Shown here piece after piece: positions 42,996 to 54,243 of a stretch of DNA of 64,000 nt. The notes beneath the pieces were generated by a model. It saw nothing but the letters and a program-made list of their open reading frames with translations. It had not been told where the DNA came from and made no database searches. The stretch covers positions 45,049-109,048 of the forward strand of contig JAYMGJ010000474.1 in the NCBI GenBank assembly GCA_037178675.1, written 5' to 3'. The stretch is from Scleroderma bovista. Lineage: Eukaryota; Basidiomycota; Agaricomycetes; Boletales; Sclerodermataceae. Position 1 is the first letter of the stretch. The number at the start of each line of letters is the position of its first letter. Position numbers and translations under genes: made by a program.

Positions 42996-44204
42996 TGTCA
43001 AGATCGGTTCTCCTTGACAATCTTACTAGGAGGTCCAGAGGTGCAGGGGACTAATGAGGAGGTAAGTCCTGGCACTAGTAGGTGCTAGTTAGTGTGGAGA
43101 GTCAAGTCCGGGTTATATGGATGAAGTCTGGGCACTAGAGGAGCACTGGGAGCAAAGTCCAGGTCATGCGGAGTAAGTCCAGACTGCGGGAAAGTAGTCC
43201 GGAGTTGAGCACAGCTTGTCCAGAGCAAAGGACATTCCAGAGGTGGGACAAGTCCTGAGAGGTCTAGTGTCGAGTCTAGGACAGAGTTGGCTTTTGCCCT
43301 TGTGTGAGTAGGAGACTTGCTAGGATCGGACATAGGACCAAGGGGACAAGATAGGACAGAGGCCAGAGTTGGCTGGAGTTCAGGAGTTCAGGTGAACAGA
43401 TGGATTAGGAGAGCATAGTGGGTAGTACAGAGGGAGGGGTATCTTAGTCGAGATTTGATCTAAGGATCTACTAGGCCAGAGTATGGTAGTTTATATAGTA
43501 ATGAGAACTAGGGTGAGTATATACAGTGACAAATAAGCACCTTAGTTGGGACAAGGGATGAAGCAGAAACAGACAGGAAAATAAAGCAGGTACAGGAAAA
43601 TAAACTGGAGCAGGAGCAGACACAGGGAACTAGGATTACAGGGATGACGGAGCAGATGCAGGGACAAGTAGGTAAAGGGAACTAGGTCGGAAGAGGACAA
43701 GTAAGGGTTGGAGGTGGACTTAACTAATGTTAAGTCTGGAGCGATGACCAGGACCAGAGGAAGTGGAACCGGAGGAAGTGGGACTGGAGGAAGTGCAAGA
43801 GCAGAGGAAGTGTATGAGCAGAGGGAGTGTACAGCTGGAGGAAGGGTGGAGTATAAGTCATTGGTGGACCTAACACAGGAGGTGGAGTGGAACAGGAGCA
43901 GACCTGAGCCAGAGTTGGATGTACCATCCGGAGTTGGGCTACATTGCAGACAAGACCAAGGGAGTGGCTGGACTAAAACCAGAGTAGCGACTAATGGCAG
44001 GTACAGGTCCAACATGGAGGAGTTAGACCACAGATCTGTCTGTAGGAAGACAGGGGTTAGTCATAGTGACTGGAGTTGAGCTGGAGTGCAGCTATGGGGC
44101 TGGAGATGGCCAGACTAGATCCGAAGTTGCGTCTATGCCTAAGAAGAGGTCAGGCAGGCCAGGGTTAGACCAGAGTTGTGACTGGGAAAAGTATGGATAT
44201 GGCA
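42996..44204 (-). mobile_element. Solo LTR-B, copy B2, with mismatched flanks
   Basis: It is inverted relative to B1, from TGTCAAGATC to ATATGGCA. The flanks are CTCTG on the left and GTCAC on the right, which do not match. The left flank is the unclassified repeat and the right flank is the middle of an LTR-A, so two LTR-B insertions probably recombined. Confidence 0.85.
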
Positions 44205-44518
44205 GTCACCATAAATACTCAACCCTAGTTCTTACTTAGTATAAGTACTCTGTAGTTTATTCTGTATACCTCAGTCTGAAATCAACCATAGTCTCTACTC
44301 CAGTCCTTGTCTGTCTCTGTTTCTGTCCCCATCTCCTCTTGACTGGAACCTACACAAGGGATCAATGCTCATTACCCTTAGTTGTTGAATCTGAATGGTC
44401 ACCAACTCTGGCCAGACTAATCTCTTGTCCAGCCCTCTGCCCTTCTCCTTTGTCTGCCTTTGTCCGGACTTGACCAGACCCCCTACTGGAGTAGACCCAG
44501 ACTTGACAGTATTTCAGA
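44205..44518 (+). repeat. Partial 5' LTR-A of element A2
   Basis: This is the 3' half of LTR-A. AGTCTGAAAT at 44273-44282 and the matching primer-binding site ATTTCAGACT at 44521-44530 are both intact. The 5' part is missing. Confidence 0.85.
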
Positions 44519-45737
44519 CTGACACTTGTGTGAGTTCACTATGCCAATCTTGTACACAAACTAGTTTCTATCTCTTATGACTATGACTATGTGCTCTCAC
44601 ACTCATACCACTGCAGCACTTGCTGAAGAAGCAGGTGCAGTAGATGACCTCCACCTCTCTACCGCCCAGCAAGCCCTGTCTAACTGCAGGCAACCTCTGG
44701 CTTCCGTAAGCCAATTCTAGAGCTTTACAGCTCAAAACCCAACAGCATCTTTGACTCCATGTCAAGACACTGTGTCCCAGAGCCTTTGTGGTTCTGTGGA
44801 CCTTGGTCATCATGGATCTGTTCCTGATGACAGATTTCCCTATTGTTGCAACTCCACTCCAGAACATTGTGAACCTGATCATTACCAATGGTTTGGCCCC
44901 AAGGATGGACCCAGAGATGACCTGGATGACCCCGGAGATGGTGATAACAATGACAACAACAACAACAACAACAACAATGACTTCATTGATGTCATGGAAG
45001 AACTAGACCCTAGTCTAGCCATTTTCCACAACCTTGCTATCACCGTCAACTGCCTCTCCCACTCCTCTCTCTGGACCAACGACTCATCATCTTCCTATTG
45101 TCAGATGGCTCATGCACAGGGAACTAGCTCAGAGGCAAACTCAGTGTCTGGTGTGGAACACTTGATATAACTAACCTAGCTCAGAGGCAAACTAAGTAAG
45201 TTAGTACTAAGTAAATGAAAGTGTGACTAGATGTCTTACCTCAGTGTCTGGTGTGGAACACTGAGGTGAAAAGAGTCCTTGAGTGGATGAAAAATCCTCC
45301 GTGCTTACATAAGGATACTCGTCGCACAAATAAGGAAACTAACAGTAAAGCCTAGAGAATGGTAGTGATGAAGTAGGTCTTTCAACACTTCCCATGCCAA
45401 AGTCCATGAACTGGACACCTTCGATGATATGGACCCCAAAAAGCTCAGGACCTTCTTGGTCCAGTGTGAGCTATGCTTCCAGGATTGAGCCAAGGCATTC
45501 TGCCTTGATAGGGCAAAGGTAACTTTTGCCAAGTCATATTTAAAAGGGATGACACTAGAATGGTTTGAACCAGACCTGCTCAACTCCAGTGATCCAGCTG
45601 ACCATCCACAATGGATGGATAGTTGGGTCCACTTCATGGCCAAACTCTAGAGCATGTTCAGTCCCCATGATCCTATTGCTGATGCTGAGCATCAACTCAA
45701 GCATCTCCGGATGAAGGATGCTCACCACATTACACTG
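44519..45737 (+). pseudogene. A2 gag fragment (family A), decayed
   Basis: It aligns with A1 gag from ATG at about 44577 through MKDAHH near 45733. It has stops such as SQF*SF, FQD*AK and KL*SM, most replacing CAG/CGA codons, and has lost most CpG sites. An Asp-to-Asn-rich run (NNNNNNNND) replaces the A1 Asp run. It is interrupted by the 292-bp LTR-G and ends abruptly where LTR-D-related sequence starts. Confidence 0.85.
45096..45387. mobile_element. Solo LTR-G, 292 bp, in A2 gag
   Basis: CTTCC is duplicated at 45091-45095 and 45388-45392, and A1 gag shows the empty site. The ends are TATTGTCAG and TTTCAACA. The first is probably a mutated TGTTG, which would pair with CAACA as in copia LTRs. 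The interior repeats CTCAGTGTCTGGTGTGGAAC twice. Confidence 0.65.
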
Positions 45738-45802
45738 ACATCCGAGGTAGATGACTCAGGGGTAGAGATGGCATATACATGTCCAACACCCAAGCCCCAG
45801 TG
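45738..45802. other. Junction between A2 gag and LTR-D
   Basis: About 65 bp of sequence not seen elsewhere in the window (CTGACATCCGAGGTAGATGA). Confidence 0.4.
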
Positions 45803-46135
45803 TGTCAGAACCATTTCCTCTGATGACAGTGGAGCTCAGTGTGAAGACTGGGAACTGAGGGATAAGTCTGCAGGAGGTTTGAGGACATTGGCTTCAGCAT
45901 ATGTGTTGTGCCCTTGTGAATACTAGTCCTCATATTTCAGAGAACAGAGGTCTGAAGGTAATTAGAGGTGTTGAACAATGATGGAGACGGGGAGCAGAGA
46001 TGGAGGAGTTCGCGAGAGGTATTCAAGCTGATATTTGAACTGAGGGACAATCCCCTCAGCATGCAGAGTACTTATACTTTACATTGGATATGTACAGTAA
46101 CCAAGAAGTGGAGAGAGACATAGTGGAGATGAGCC
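45803..46135 (-). repeat. LTR-D, inverted copy
   Basis: It starts TGTCAGAACC and matches the inverse of 39540-39900, including the TATA box and AGTTCAAATAT start motif (one CpG change). Confidence 0.65.
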
Positions 46136-46990
46136 CATGCACCTACTTAGGCCATCTTACATGGCCACCTGAGGGTGAAAATCGTCCAAGTATAATGGGC
46201 CAGTGGACAGAGGGCCCCAGATGAGTTGTTATCGGTTGGTAAGGGTTGGCTAGCTACTAGGATATTATTGCAATGTATGATGATGGGCTAGGGTGTCAAT
46301 TAAGGGAAGGGTAATTGCATTAAATTAAATATTGTCATGGAATCATACGAACAAGCCCTGAAAAGATTGTGCTGCATATTAATGGGGGGTACATAATATG
46401 TGTTATCACCATATCAATGGGTTGGACCCAGACATGCCTATCATCTATGGTAGTTGATGGGCCTATATTGCATTGTGTGTAATCAAGGCATATAGGGGTG
46501 GGCTATATAGAATCAGCACAAAACAGGGGATACTGCTGGGTATGCAGGGCTGTGGGCAATGGGACAGCCCACGAGTTTTGTGTAGTACATTGATAGAGGG
46601 AATCACCTTGCTTGTCAAGGTCTCTGGCACCCCCATTATTCTCTGTGCCTAACTCACTGGAACATGCCGGCGGACTTTGAATTTGCACCACTGTAGCAAT
46701 TGTACTATGTATTAAATCATTAGCAATAAACTAACTACTACATAAGAGTCCCATTGACTTTGCCATGCCCTATATAATCTCCTTCCACCAATCTAATTCC
46801 CATGTTCTGCGAAGTACTCATATAGTATCATATACATATCTGCACACTCACACTCATGCACACAGGCAGACAGAGTCTCATTTGCACGTACATGTGTACC
46901 ACAGGTGGCGACAACAACACAAGGTACGTACATGCACTCAGAGTCACACCCATACCCTCACTCTGAACTGGATATATCTGCATCAACATT
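46136..46990. other. Intergenic stretch, nothing recognised
   Basis: AT-rich unique-looking sequence. Short frames only, with a CACTCACACTCATGCACAC run near 46840. Confidence 0.45.
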
Positions 46991-47520
46991 TGTGCCCTCA
47001 ATTGAACGACGATGCCAGTCGTGAGACACAGCAACAATGGCGACAATGACAACAATGGCGCATCAATGCGTCCATGGCCCCAGCACAGCACAGATGAAGA
47101 CGACACGATGCAGATGGCTGGAGACACAATGATGACACGTCTGCAGCCCCCCAACAGTGACAGCATGTCTTTGTTAGCACAACAAAGACGACAGCGACGA
47201 GACACCAATGGCCAATGCCATGGTGTCACAACAACGGCAACAACGGCTAACAAGACACAATGACAACAACAACAGCGATGGCTGGCAAGACACTGCGACA
47301 ACTGCAACTATGACGTGATGCCAGATGGCCAATGTCATGGCGTCACAACAATGATGACTACGCATCAACGTGTCCATGCCAGTACGACGCAGACGAAGAC
47401 AACACGATGCGGTTGGCCAATGCCACAGCATGACGATGACACTGTGACGCAGATGGCCAATGCCACGGCGTCACAACAACAACCACAGCAACAACAATCA
47501 TAACCATCCCACGACCCTGT
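46991..47520. repeat. Degenerate minisatellite and CAA-rich tract
   Basis: The motif (G/C)ATGGCCAATGCCA(C/T)GGCGTCACAACAA recurs at about 47210, 47325, 47413 and 47451, embedded in CAA/GAC-rich sequence. The long opposite-strand Cys/Val-rich frames are artefacts. Confidence 0.65.
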
Positions 47521-47599
47521 CTACGTCCACCACAATGACAACGACAACTACGACCCAGGTACCTGACGGATACACACAGTACATCATGGTCATTGGATC

Positions 47600-47745
47600 T
47601 ACATCGAGGGTGTACCCATGCAACTTGCACATGGGTACACCCTTGGGTAATTTTATGACCTACCCGTCTACTGACCCGGACCCATGAATTCATACCCGTG
47701 CTATAACCCGGACCCATTGCATGGGTCCAGGTATATCACGGGTAT
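47600..47745. repeat. Two adjacent perfect or near-perfect hairpins
   Basis: GGGTGTACCCATG (from about 47608) pairs with CATGGGTACACCC. ATACCCGTG...GGACCCA (about 47692-47715) pairs with TGGGTCC...CACGGGTAT (about 47721-47747). Possibly a short palindromic MITE or a pair of them. Confidence 0.6.
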
Positions 47746-48330
47746 GGGTATGGGTTGCACTCCCAATACCCACAGATGACCCGTGCTCTTGCCTAGGCGA
47801 GAACTTTGCAGTGGTGCAACGTACAAATTAGAAAGGCTCAGTCCTCTTGTCGCCAGGTGGTGTTGGGATATCAACAAGCACATGTGTTACCATTTGTCCT
47901 GACTCCTGGGGCCTGAGTCAGCTAGACTGCTGTCAACTTGGCGTCCAATGACGATCCGTCAACTCGTGGTCTTTGATATCTCAACTGGCACATTCCACCA
48001 TATGTACATGTTGTCATTGTCGATGCTGACCCTTTTCCATTGATTGACAGGATGAGGTTGCTTGATTTCATGCTCATTAGGTGAGTTTGGAAGTTTCTGC
48101 TTATTTCAACTTTTTATGAAGAATTCCACCCTGTTTTCAGCCACTTGTGTACTGTACCCAACGCTCAGTGCATCCGTGTGCCCGCCACTCATGGTATTTG
48201 TGCAGTTTCCGAAGCTGTCTGACTTGTCTGCAGTCCATCTTACCACACTACTAGGCAAGTCTGGTAGTTTTCTCATCTTTCAGTATGTTCTAATGCTTTC
48301 TGGTACATTTGCACTGGTGACAGAAATGAC
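47746..48330. other. Intergenic stretch, nothing recognised
   Basis: No supported gene. Short frames only. Confidence 0.4.
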
Positions 48331-49110
48331 CACCCCACCTCCAGCACCAACACCTGCATGACAACGATGACACGATGAGCACCAGCACCAGCACCAGCAC
48401 CCACACCCTCGACGACAATGATGACATGATAAACTTTGTATTTTATGTATCCACCATTGTCACGACCCCCTTTGCAACGACGGATGGGTGTCACACCCAA
48501 TACCACGATGACGATGCGGCTACCATCCCTTCCAACCGCGTCCATGACATGACCACCACCAACCAACCACCCTGCTATCCAGTGCATCGACAACGCGACC
48601 AACACCACCTGCGTCAACAACGCAGCTACCACCGCCACCCCTCCACCTGCGTGGACATGACCACAACCACGACCAACAGCATTGACAACGCGACAAACAC
48701 CAGCACAATGACAACGAAGATGAACATGAAAACAGCAATGGTGACAACATGAATGACCATGCCAGCACAACCATGACCACCAGATGGTGATGACAGCGAT
48801 AATGCGGCCACCACCACCACCACCCTACCACATACATCAACGACACGACCACCACCATCTGGATGATGACGACTACCTGTGTTGATGACGCAGTCACCAC
48901 CACCGCCACCAGCAGAGCAGCACAACGAAGACGAAGATGACGATGACGTGACACCCATGGCAAATGCCATGGTGAGACGACGCCGACGATGGCATGTCCA
49001 CTCTAGCATGACGAAGATGGAGAGGACGGCAGCACAACAACAAAGACGAGGTGATGCAGATGCGGCCAGTGCCACAACGACACGACGCCAATGCCAACGC
49101 ACGTGAGATG
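48331..49110. repeat. CCA/GAC-rich low-complexity tract
   Basis: Irregular CACCACC, CAGCACC and ACGATGAC repeats. Similar in character to 40416-41545 and to the interior of the Tc1-like element. Frames on both strands reflect composition. Confidence 0.65.
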
Positions 49111-50397
49111 ACAGTGGCGATGGTGACGACTCAAACGACCACCACCATTTTATGCGATCAATTATCTTAGACTAGGATTAGTAGCCTATTACAGTGTAGT
49201 TAAGATTGCAATACAGAATTATACAATTTGGCGACAGTACAACATACTATTACAGATCGAGTGTATGGCAGACTGCTAAGTAGACACTTACTCGAGTTGG
49301 GTTGTATTTCCTTTGCCTGTGGTGCATGCTCCATAAACAAGGTGCCTGCCGTTCACAATGGCATTATCTTTCTCGTATTTTAAGTTTGTAGTAAAAATGA
49401 CCACCGTCCATTAACTACAATATGAGTACAGATTTTGTGCATCGCCATTTGCTGACCCATAATCAATTGTTAACACGCTATCTTGAGTACCAAGCAAGGT
49501 TTCTGCCAATGCAGTCAGTGCTTCCTGAGTACTGAATGGGATGGAAACTGTTTTTGGTGATACTACAAAACCCCCTGGGGGTAATAAATAGAATGGGATC
49601 TGTGGATACTACATATCCATGGTCACACATTAGATGTGCTAAATCAATACCAAGGGTAGCCAGTGGGAGAGAATATGTCATTTGTTTAGTAAAACACCAC
49701 AGAGAGGAAACACAATGAGGTGGGATAATTACAGTAAGACCTGCGGTGACATACCATGGCATATGAATAAGCATGATAAAATACTACAGCAGGTAGATGC
49801 ACATCTAGACCAATTAGATACAATATCTTGTTGGATATATTAGTATATTACCCATGGGAACCAAATTACAGGCGGATATGGTTCCCACCAATGGTAGCAC
49901 AGGGTGTGGGGTTGGGTGTGGCAAAGTATACCAATCACCACAGTGATTACCACTGATTGATATTGCTTGGATTATGGTAAACTTGACAAATTGTAATGTA
50001 GATATTTCAGATAATTACTCAGTGGCATGTATGTTGCTGTACACAGGAGCCACGGTATATGACTGAAACCACAGTCTATGACTGAAACTGCGGTCACTTC
50101 CATAGGGGCTACTAGAACACCCACACAACAACATATTATGTTATAAATAGCATAGTAAAAATTTGGGGAGAAACATACACATATAAATCAGGACACATTA
50201 GTGATACCATATACTCCATGTCCTAGGAGAACAGTACCAACCAACAGAAAAAGGGATACAGCAAACAAATTGCTGTGCTTCAAAATGATGGGATAGAAAC
50301 CTATGCTAGATGAACACAACAGAAATATATATGCGAACTTAACATTGGGTGGGAACTAATCATGGATTGGTCAGATTTGGTTGGGCATTGCAAGTGC
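49111..50397. other. Intergenic stretch, nothing recognised
   Basis: About 1.3 kb of AT-rich sequence with no supported frame or repeat. GTGACTGAAACCACGG-like short repeats occur near 50060-50095. Confidence 0.45.
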
Positions 50398-50402
50398 TGC
50401 AG

Positions 50403-52287
50403 TGTCACAACCGTGACATCTGATCACCCTGTACCCTATTGTCCAATTGTGTCCACACATTCGCCACCCGTTTATTGTATGTAATCCCTCTTCCGTTTCT
50501 CTCTATCTGTCCTGTATCACCACTGATCGGTGAGCGCATTGTCTGATCTGTCTCTCTGTACGATTACCTAATATGTTTCCTTTCTTGTTTCCAGTTACTA
50601 TATGTTCCCGTCCCGTTGCATTACTAATATAATACCTATTGGTAATCCAGTTATCGCACTTACCATACTTACTCAGTGCACAGCACGACTGCACTTGTCG
50701 TTCGTCAGTAATCCTGACTTCCCGTACATTGCATCATCTGTTCCACTCAGTATAAATACTTAGATATTCGGTCTGTTGTAGTTTCAGTTCGAATATCGAA
50801 TAAGATACTTCTCCTCTGTTCTCCCTTCGTACTCTCCGTCTCTGCCTGTCAAGACTGGTTCTCCTCAATGATCTTACTAGGAGGTCCAGAGGTGCAGGGA
50901 ACTAATGAGGAGGTAAGTCCAGACACTAGTAGGTGCTAGTTAGTGCGGAGAGTCAAGTCCAGGTCAAACGAACAAAGTTCAGGCACTAGAGAAGCACAGG
51001 GAGTAAGTCCGGACCACAGGAAAGTGGTCCGGAGTTGAGTGCAGCTTGTCCAGAGCGAAGGACATCCCAGAGGTGGGATAAGTCCTGAGAGGTCTAGCGT
51101 TGAGTCTGGGACAGAGGTGGCTTTTGCCCTTGTGCGAGTAAGAGACTTGCTAGGATTGGACATAGGACCAAGGGGACAAGATAGGACAGAGGCCGGAGTT
51201 GGCCGGAGTTCAGGAGAACAAGATGGGATTAGGAGAGCATGGTGGGTAGTACAGAGTGGGGAGTATCTTAGTCGAGATTTGATCTAAGGATCTACTAGGC
51301 TGGAGTACGGTAGTTTATATAGTAATGAGAACTAGGGTGAGTACATATGGTGACAAGTAAACACCTTAGTCGGGACAAGGGATGGAGCAGAAGCAGACAG
51401 GAAAATAAACCAGGTACAAGAAAATAAAGCAGGGACAGGAAAATAAACCAGAGCGGAAGCAGAAATGGGGAACTAGGATTACAGGGATGACGAAGCAGAT
51501 GCAGGGACAAGTAGGTAAAGGGAACTAGGTCGGAAGAGGACAAGTAAGGGTTGGAGGTGGACTTAACTAATGTTAAGTCCGGAGCGATGTCCAGGACCAG
51601 AGGAAGTGGAACTGGAGGAAGTGGGACCAGAGGAAGTGCAAGAGCGCAGGGAGTGTACAAGCAGAGGGAGTGTACAGCTGGAGGAAGGGCGGAGTAGCCA
51701 GAGGAAGGTCCAGAGTTGGACATGGAAATGTCCAAGGCCATTGGTGGACCTGACAGAGGGAGTGGAGTGGAACAGGAGCAGACCTGAGCCGGAGTTGGAT
51801 GTACCAGCCGGAGTTGGGCTATGTTGCAGACAAGACCAAGGGAGTGGCTGGACTGAAACCGGAGTAGTGACTAATGGTAAAAACAGGTCCAACATGGAGG
51901 AGTTAGACTGCAGATCTGTCTGTAGGAAGACAGGGGTTAGTCCTGAGGCAGAGATGGATGTAGTGACCAGAGTTGAGCTGGAGTGCAGCTATGAGGCTGG
52001 AGATGGCCGGACTAGATCTGGAGTTGCATCTATGCCTAAGGAGAGGTCAGGCAGGCCAGGGTTAGACTGGAGTTGCAACTGGAAAAAGTATGGATATGAC
52101 ACTGCCCTTGTACAAGTACTCGGTCATTGACCATTTACCCTTGGACTCTCCGTCAGACCCTCAGTCGGCCTTCCTATTACTTGGGAAGTGCGACTATGCT
52201 ACGTAGCACCTCGGTCTTACCACTAAACCAACCCCTGACCCCCTGACCCCTCGTAGAGATCAGATCAGTGAAGAACCGGTCTTGACA
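50403..52287 (+). repeat. C2 5' LTR (LTR-C), split by LTR-B3
   Basis: Parts 50403-50846 and 52102-52287 together equal one LTR-C. TATAAATA is at 50751 and AGTTCGAATAT at 50786-50796. Confidence 0.92.
50847..52101 (-). mobile_element. Solo LTR-B, copy B3
   Basis: It is 1255 bp with a perfect CTGCC duplication at 50842-50846 and 52102-52106. Inverted relative to B1. Confidence 0.93.
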
Positions 52288-52289
52288 GT

Positions 52290-52300
52290 ATATTCGAACT
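52290..52300 (+). other. C2 primer-binding site, exact self-complement
   Basis: ATATTCGAACT is the exact reverse complement of 50786-50796 and lies 2 nt inside the LTR. Confidence 0.8.
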
Positions 52301-52328
52301 CTAGTCTTGTACGAGTTCACAATCATCT

Positions 52329-54243
52329 ATGTCCAGGACAATCCAAACTCACTCGCACAAACAACCCAGAACACTCAGCATCTGACACTCTTTGGGATGC
52401 TGCCTTGAGCACTCTGACTAGCCTCAGGCACTCACCCGACTCTGTCTCCCAATTCCAAGGCTTCTCCGCTCGGAGAGCCTCCTCCCCCACTCAGTGTCAC
52501 CCACCTGGGGCCTTCGTCGAAGATCTCGGCGATGACCTAGGTGATGACCATCCCAATGACAATGGCCCCAGTGACGGTGGTCCTGGCAGTGATGGTCCCA
52601 ATGACCCCAATGATCCAAACCCTGATGATGGCGGTGAAGACCCCATTGAGGGCATCCCTGACCAAGAAGAGGCTGGTCTAGTCATTTTCAATAACCTCTC
52701 CATCACTATCGACAGACTTGCACAATCTTCACGCTCATCTGAGTCTTCATCTCACACCAAGGTGAGCGAACCCGACACCTTCGATGGGACCGATCCAAAG
52801 AAGTTGTGCACATTTTTAGTCCAGTGCGAGCTCAACTTCCAGGACCAACCAAAGGCTTTTCGCACTGACCGAACCAAGGTCATGTTCGCACAATCGTACC
52901 TCAAAGGAATGGCTCTCGAATGGTTTGAGCCAGACCTACTCAGTGCTGGAGACCCCCACAATTGTCTGATCTGGATGACCGACTGGGAAGAGTTTGTTAT
53001 CGAACTCCAAACAACCTTCGGTCCCCACAACCCTGTTGCCGACACCGAGCATCAGCTCAACCACCTTCGCATAAAAACCATTGTGCCAACCAATATGTGG
53101 TTGACTTCAACCGCATCACATCCCAGGTTCAGGGCTACGGTGATGGTGCCCTATGCCATCACTTCTACACAGGTCTCCCCGACCAAATCAAGGACGAGAT
53201 AAGCCGCGTCAGTAAACTGTGCACTCTGAACGGTCTTCGCGTCCTTACCCAGGAGATCGATGCCCAATATTGGGAACGCAAGGAAGAGGTCGCACATCAG
53301 AATAAGACCTCTACAAACACTAGTACCAACACCCCCAACACCAAGTCAGGTAAAACTGATAAGGGTAAATCCTTGGGTAACATTGCCCAGTCCTCTTCAT
53401 CGTTGACCCTGACTCAGAAATCTAACCAGTTGGGCAAGACTGCTGAGCAGTCAGACAAGCTTGGCAAGGACGGCAAGCTGACCTCTGAGGAATGAAAGCG
53501 CAGGTTCAACATGAATCTGTGCATGTTCTGTGGTGCAACTGGCCACAAGGCCAAGGACTGCCCCAAGTCTGGCTCTCGAGCAGCCAAGGCTAGTGTTATG
53601 ACCATGTCCAACTCTGGGTCTTATCCGGTCACTCCAGTCACATCGCAGCTCTCTAACTCAACTCCAGTCGCTTGTCACTTGCTCCAGTCACAGACGTGCA
53701 GATAACCTTCCGTTAAGTACGACCCTTGGTCTATACCCCATTCACTCTTACTACACTTCGCTGTCTGCCCAGTTCTCTGTGAACTCAATATATCCTAGAC
53801 CTTGTAGTATTTTCACCAGACCTGACCTAGTCCTACATAACTCTGGTCATCTCTTGTCTGCTATTAGGTTGTTTACTTGTCACCATATGTACTTGACCCT
53901 AGTTTCTACTTAGTATAAGTACCCTCTAGTTTACCTTGTACACCTCAGTCTGAAATCATCTAAGTTACTACTCCTGTTCCTCTGTCTGTCTCCATCTCCA
54001 TCTGACTGGAACCTACACAAGGGATCAACACTTGTCGTCCTTGTCATTGAATCCAAACAGTCGCAACTCTGGCCCGGGCTAACCTCTGCCCAAACCTCTG
54101 ACCTCCCCTCTCGTCTGCTTTTGTCCGGACTTGACCGGACCCCCTACCAGAGTAGACCTGGACTTGACAGCTAGGGCAGCTGCTGCTGCTACCACAAACA
54201 TGTTGGCAGCCAAACCGACAGCCTCCACTGAGGCAAAAAATAG
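52329..54243 (+). pseudogene. C2 gag, decayed
   Basis: It follows C1 gag throughout: start MSRTIQT, acidic stretch, capsid DPKKLCTFLVQCELNFQDQ, knuckle CMFCGATGHKAKDC. An 11-bp loss near 52355 and a loss near 53075 shift the frame, and TGA at about 53493 replaces a codon before CKRR. Solo LTR-A at 53594-54169 splits the end. The slippery run is reduced to six A. Confidence 0.9.
53594..54169 (+). mobile_element. Solo LTR-A in C2 gag
   Basis: It is 576 bp, TGTTATGACC to GGACTTGACA, with a perfect GCTAG duplication at 53589-53593 and 54170-54174. Confidence 0.93.

Noticed and set aside
46828..47307. 159-residue Cys/Val-rich minus-strand frame as a membrane protein
   Set aside because: It is the complement of CAA/GAC-rich repeat sequence, and the hydrophobic look is compositional.
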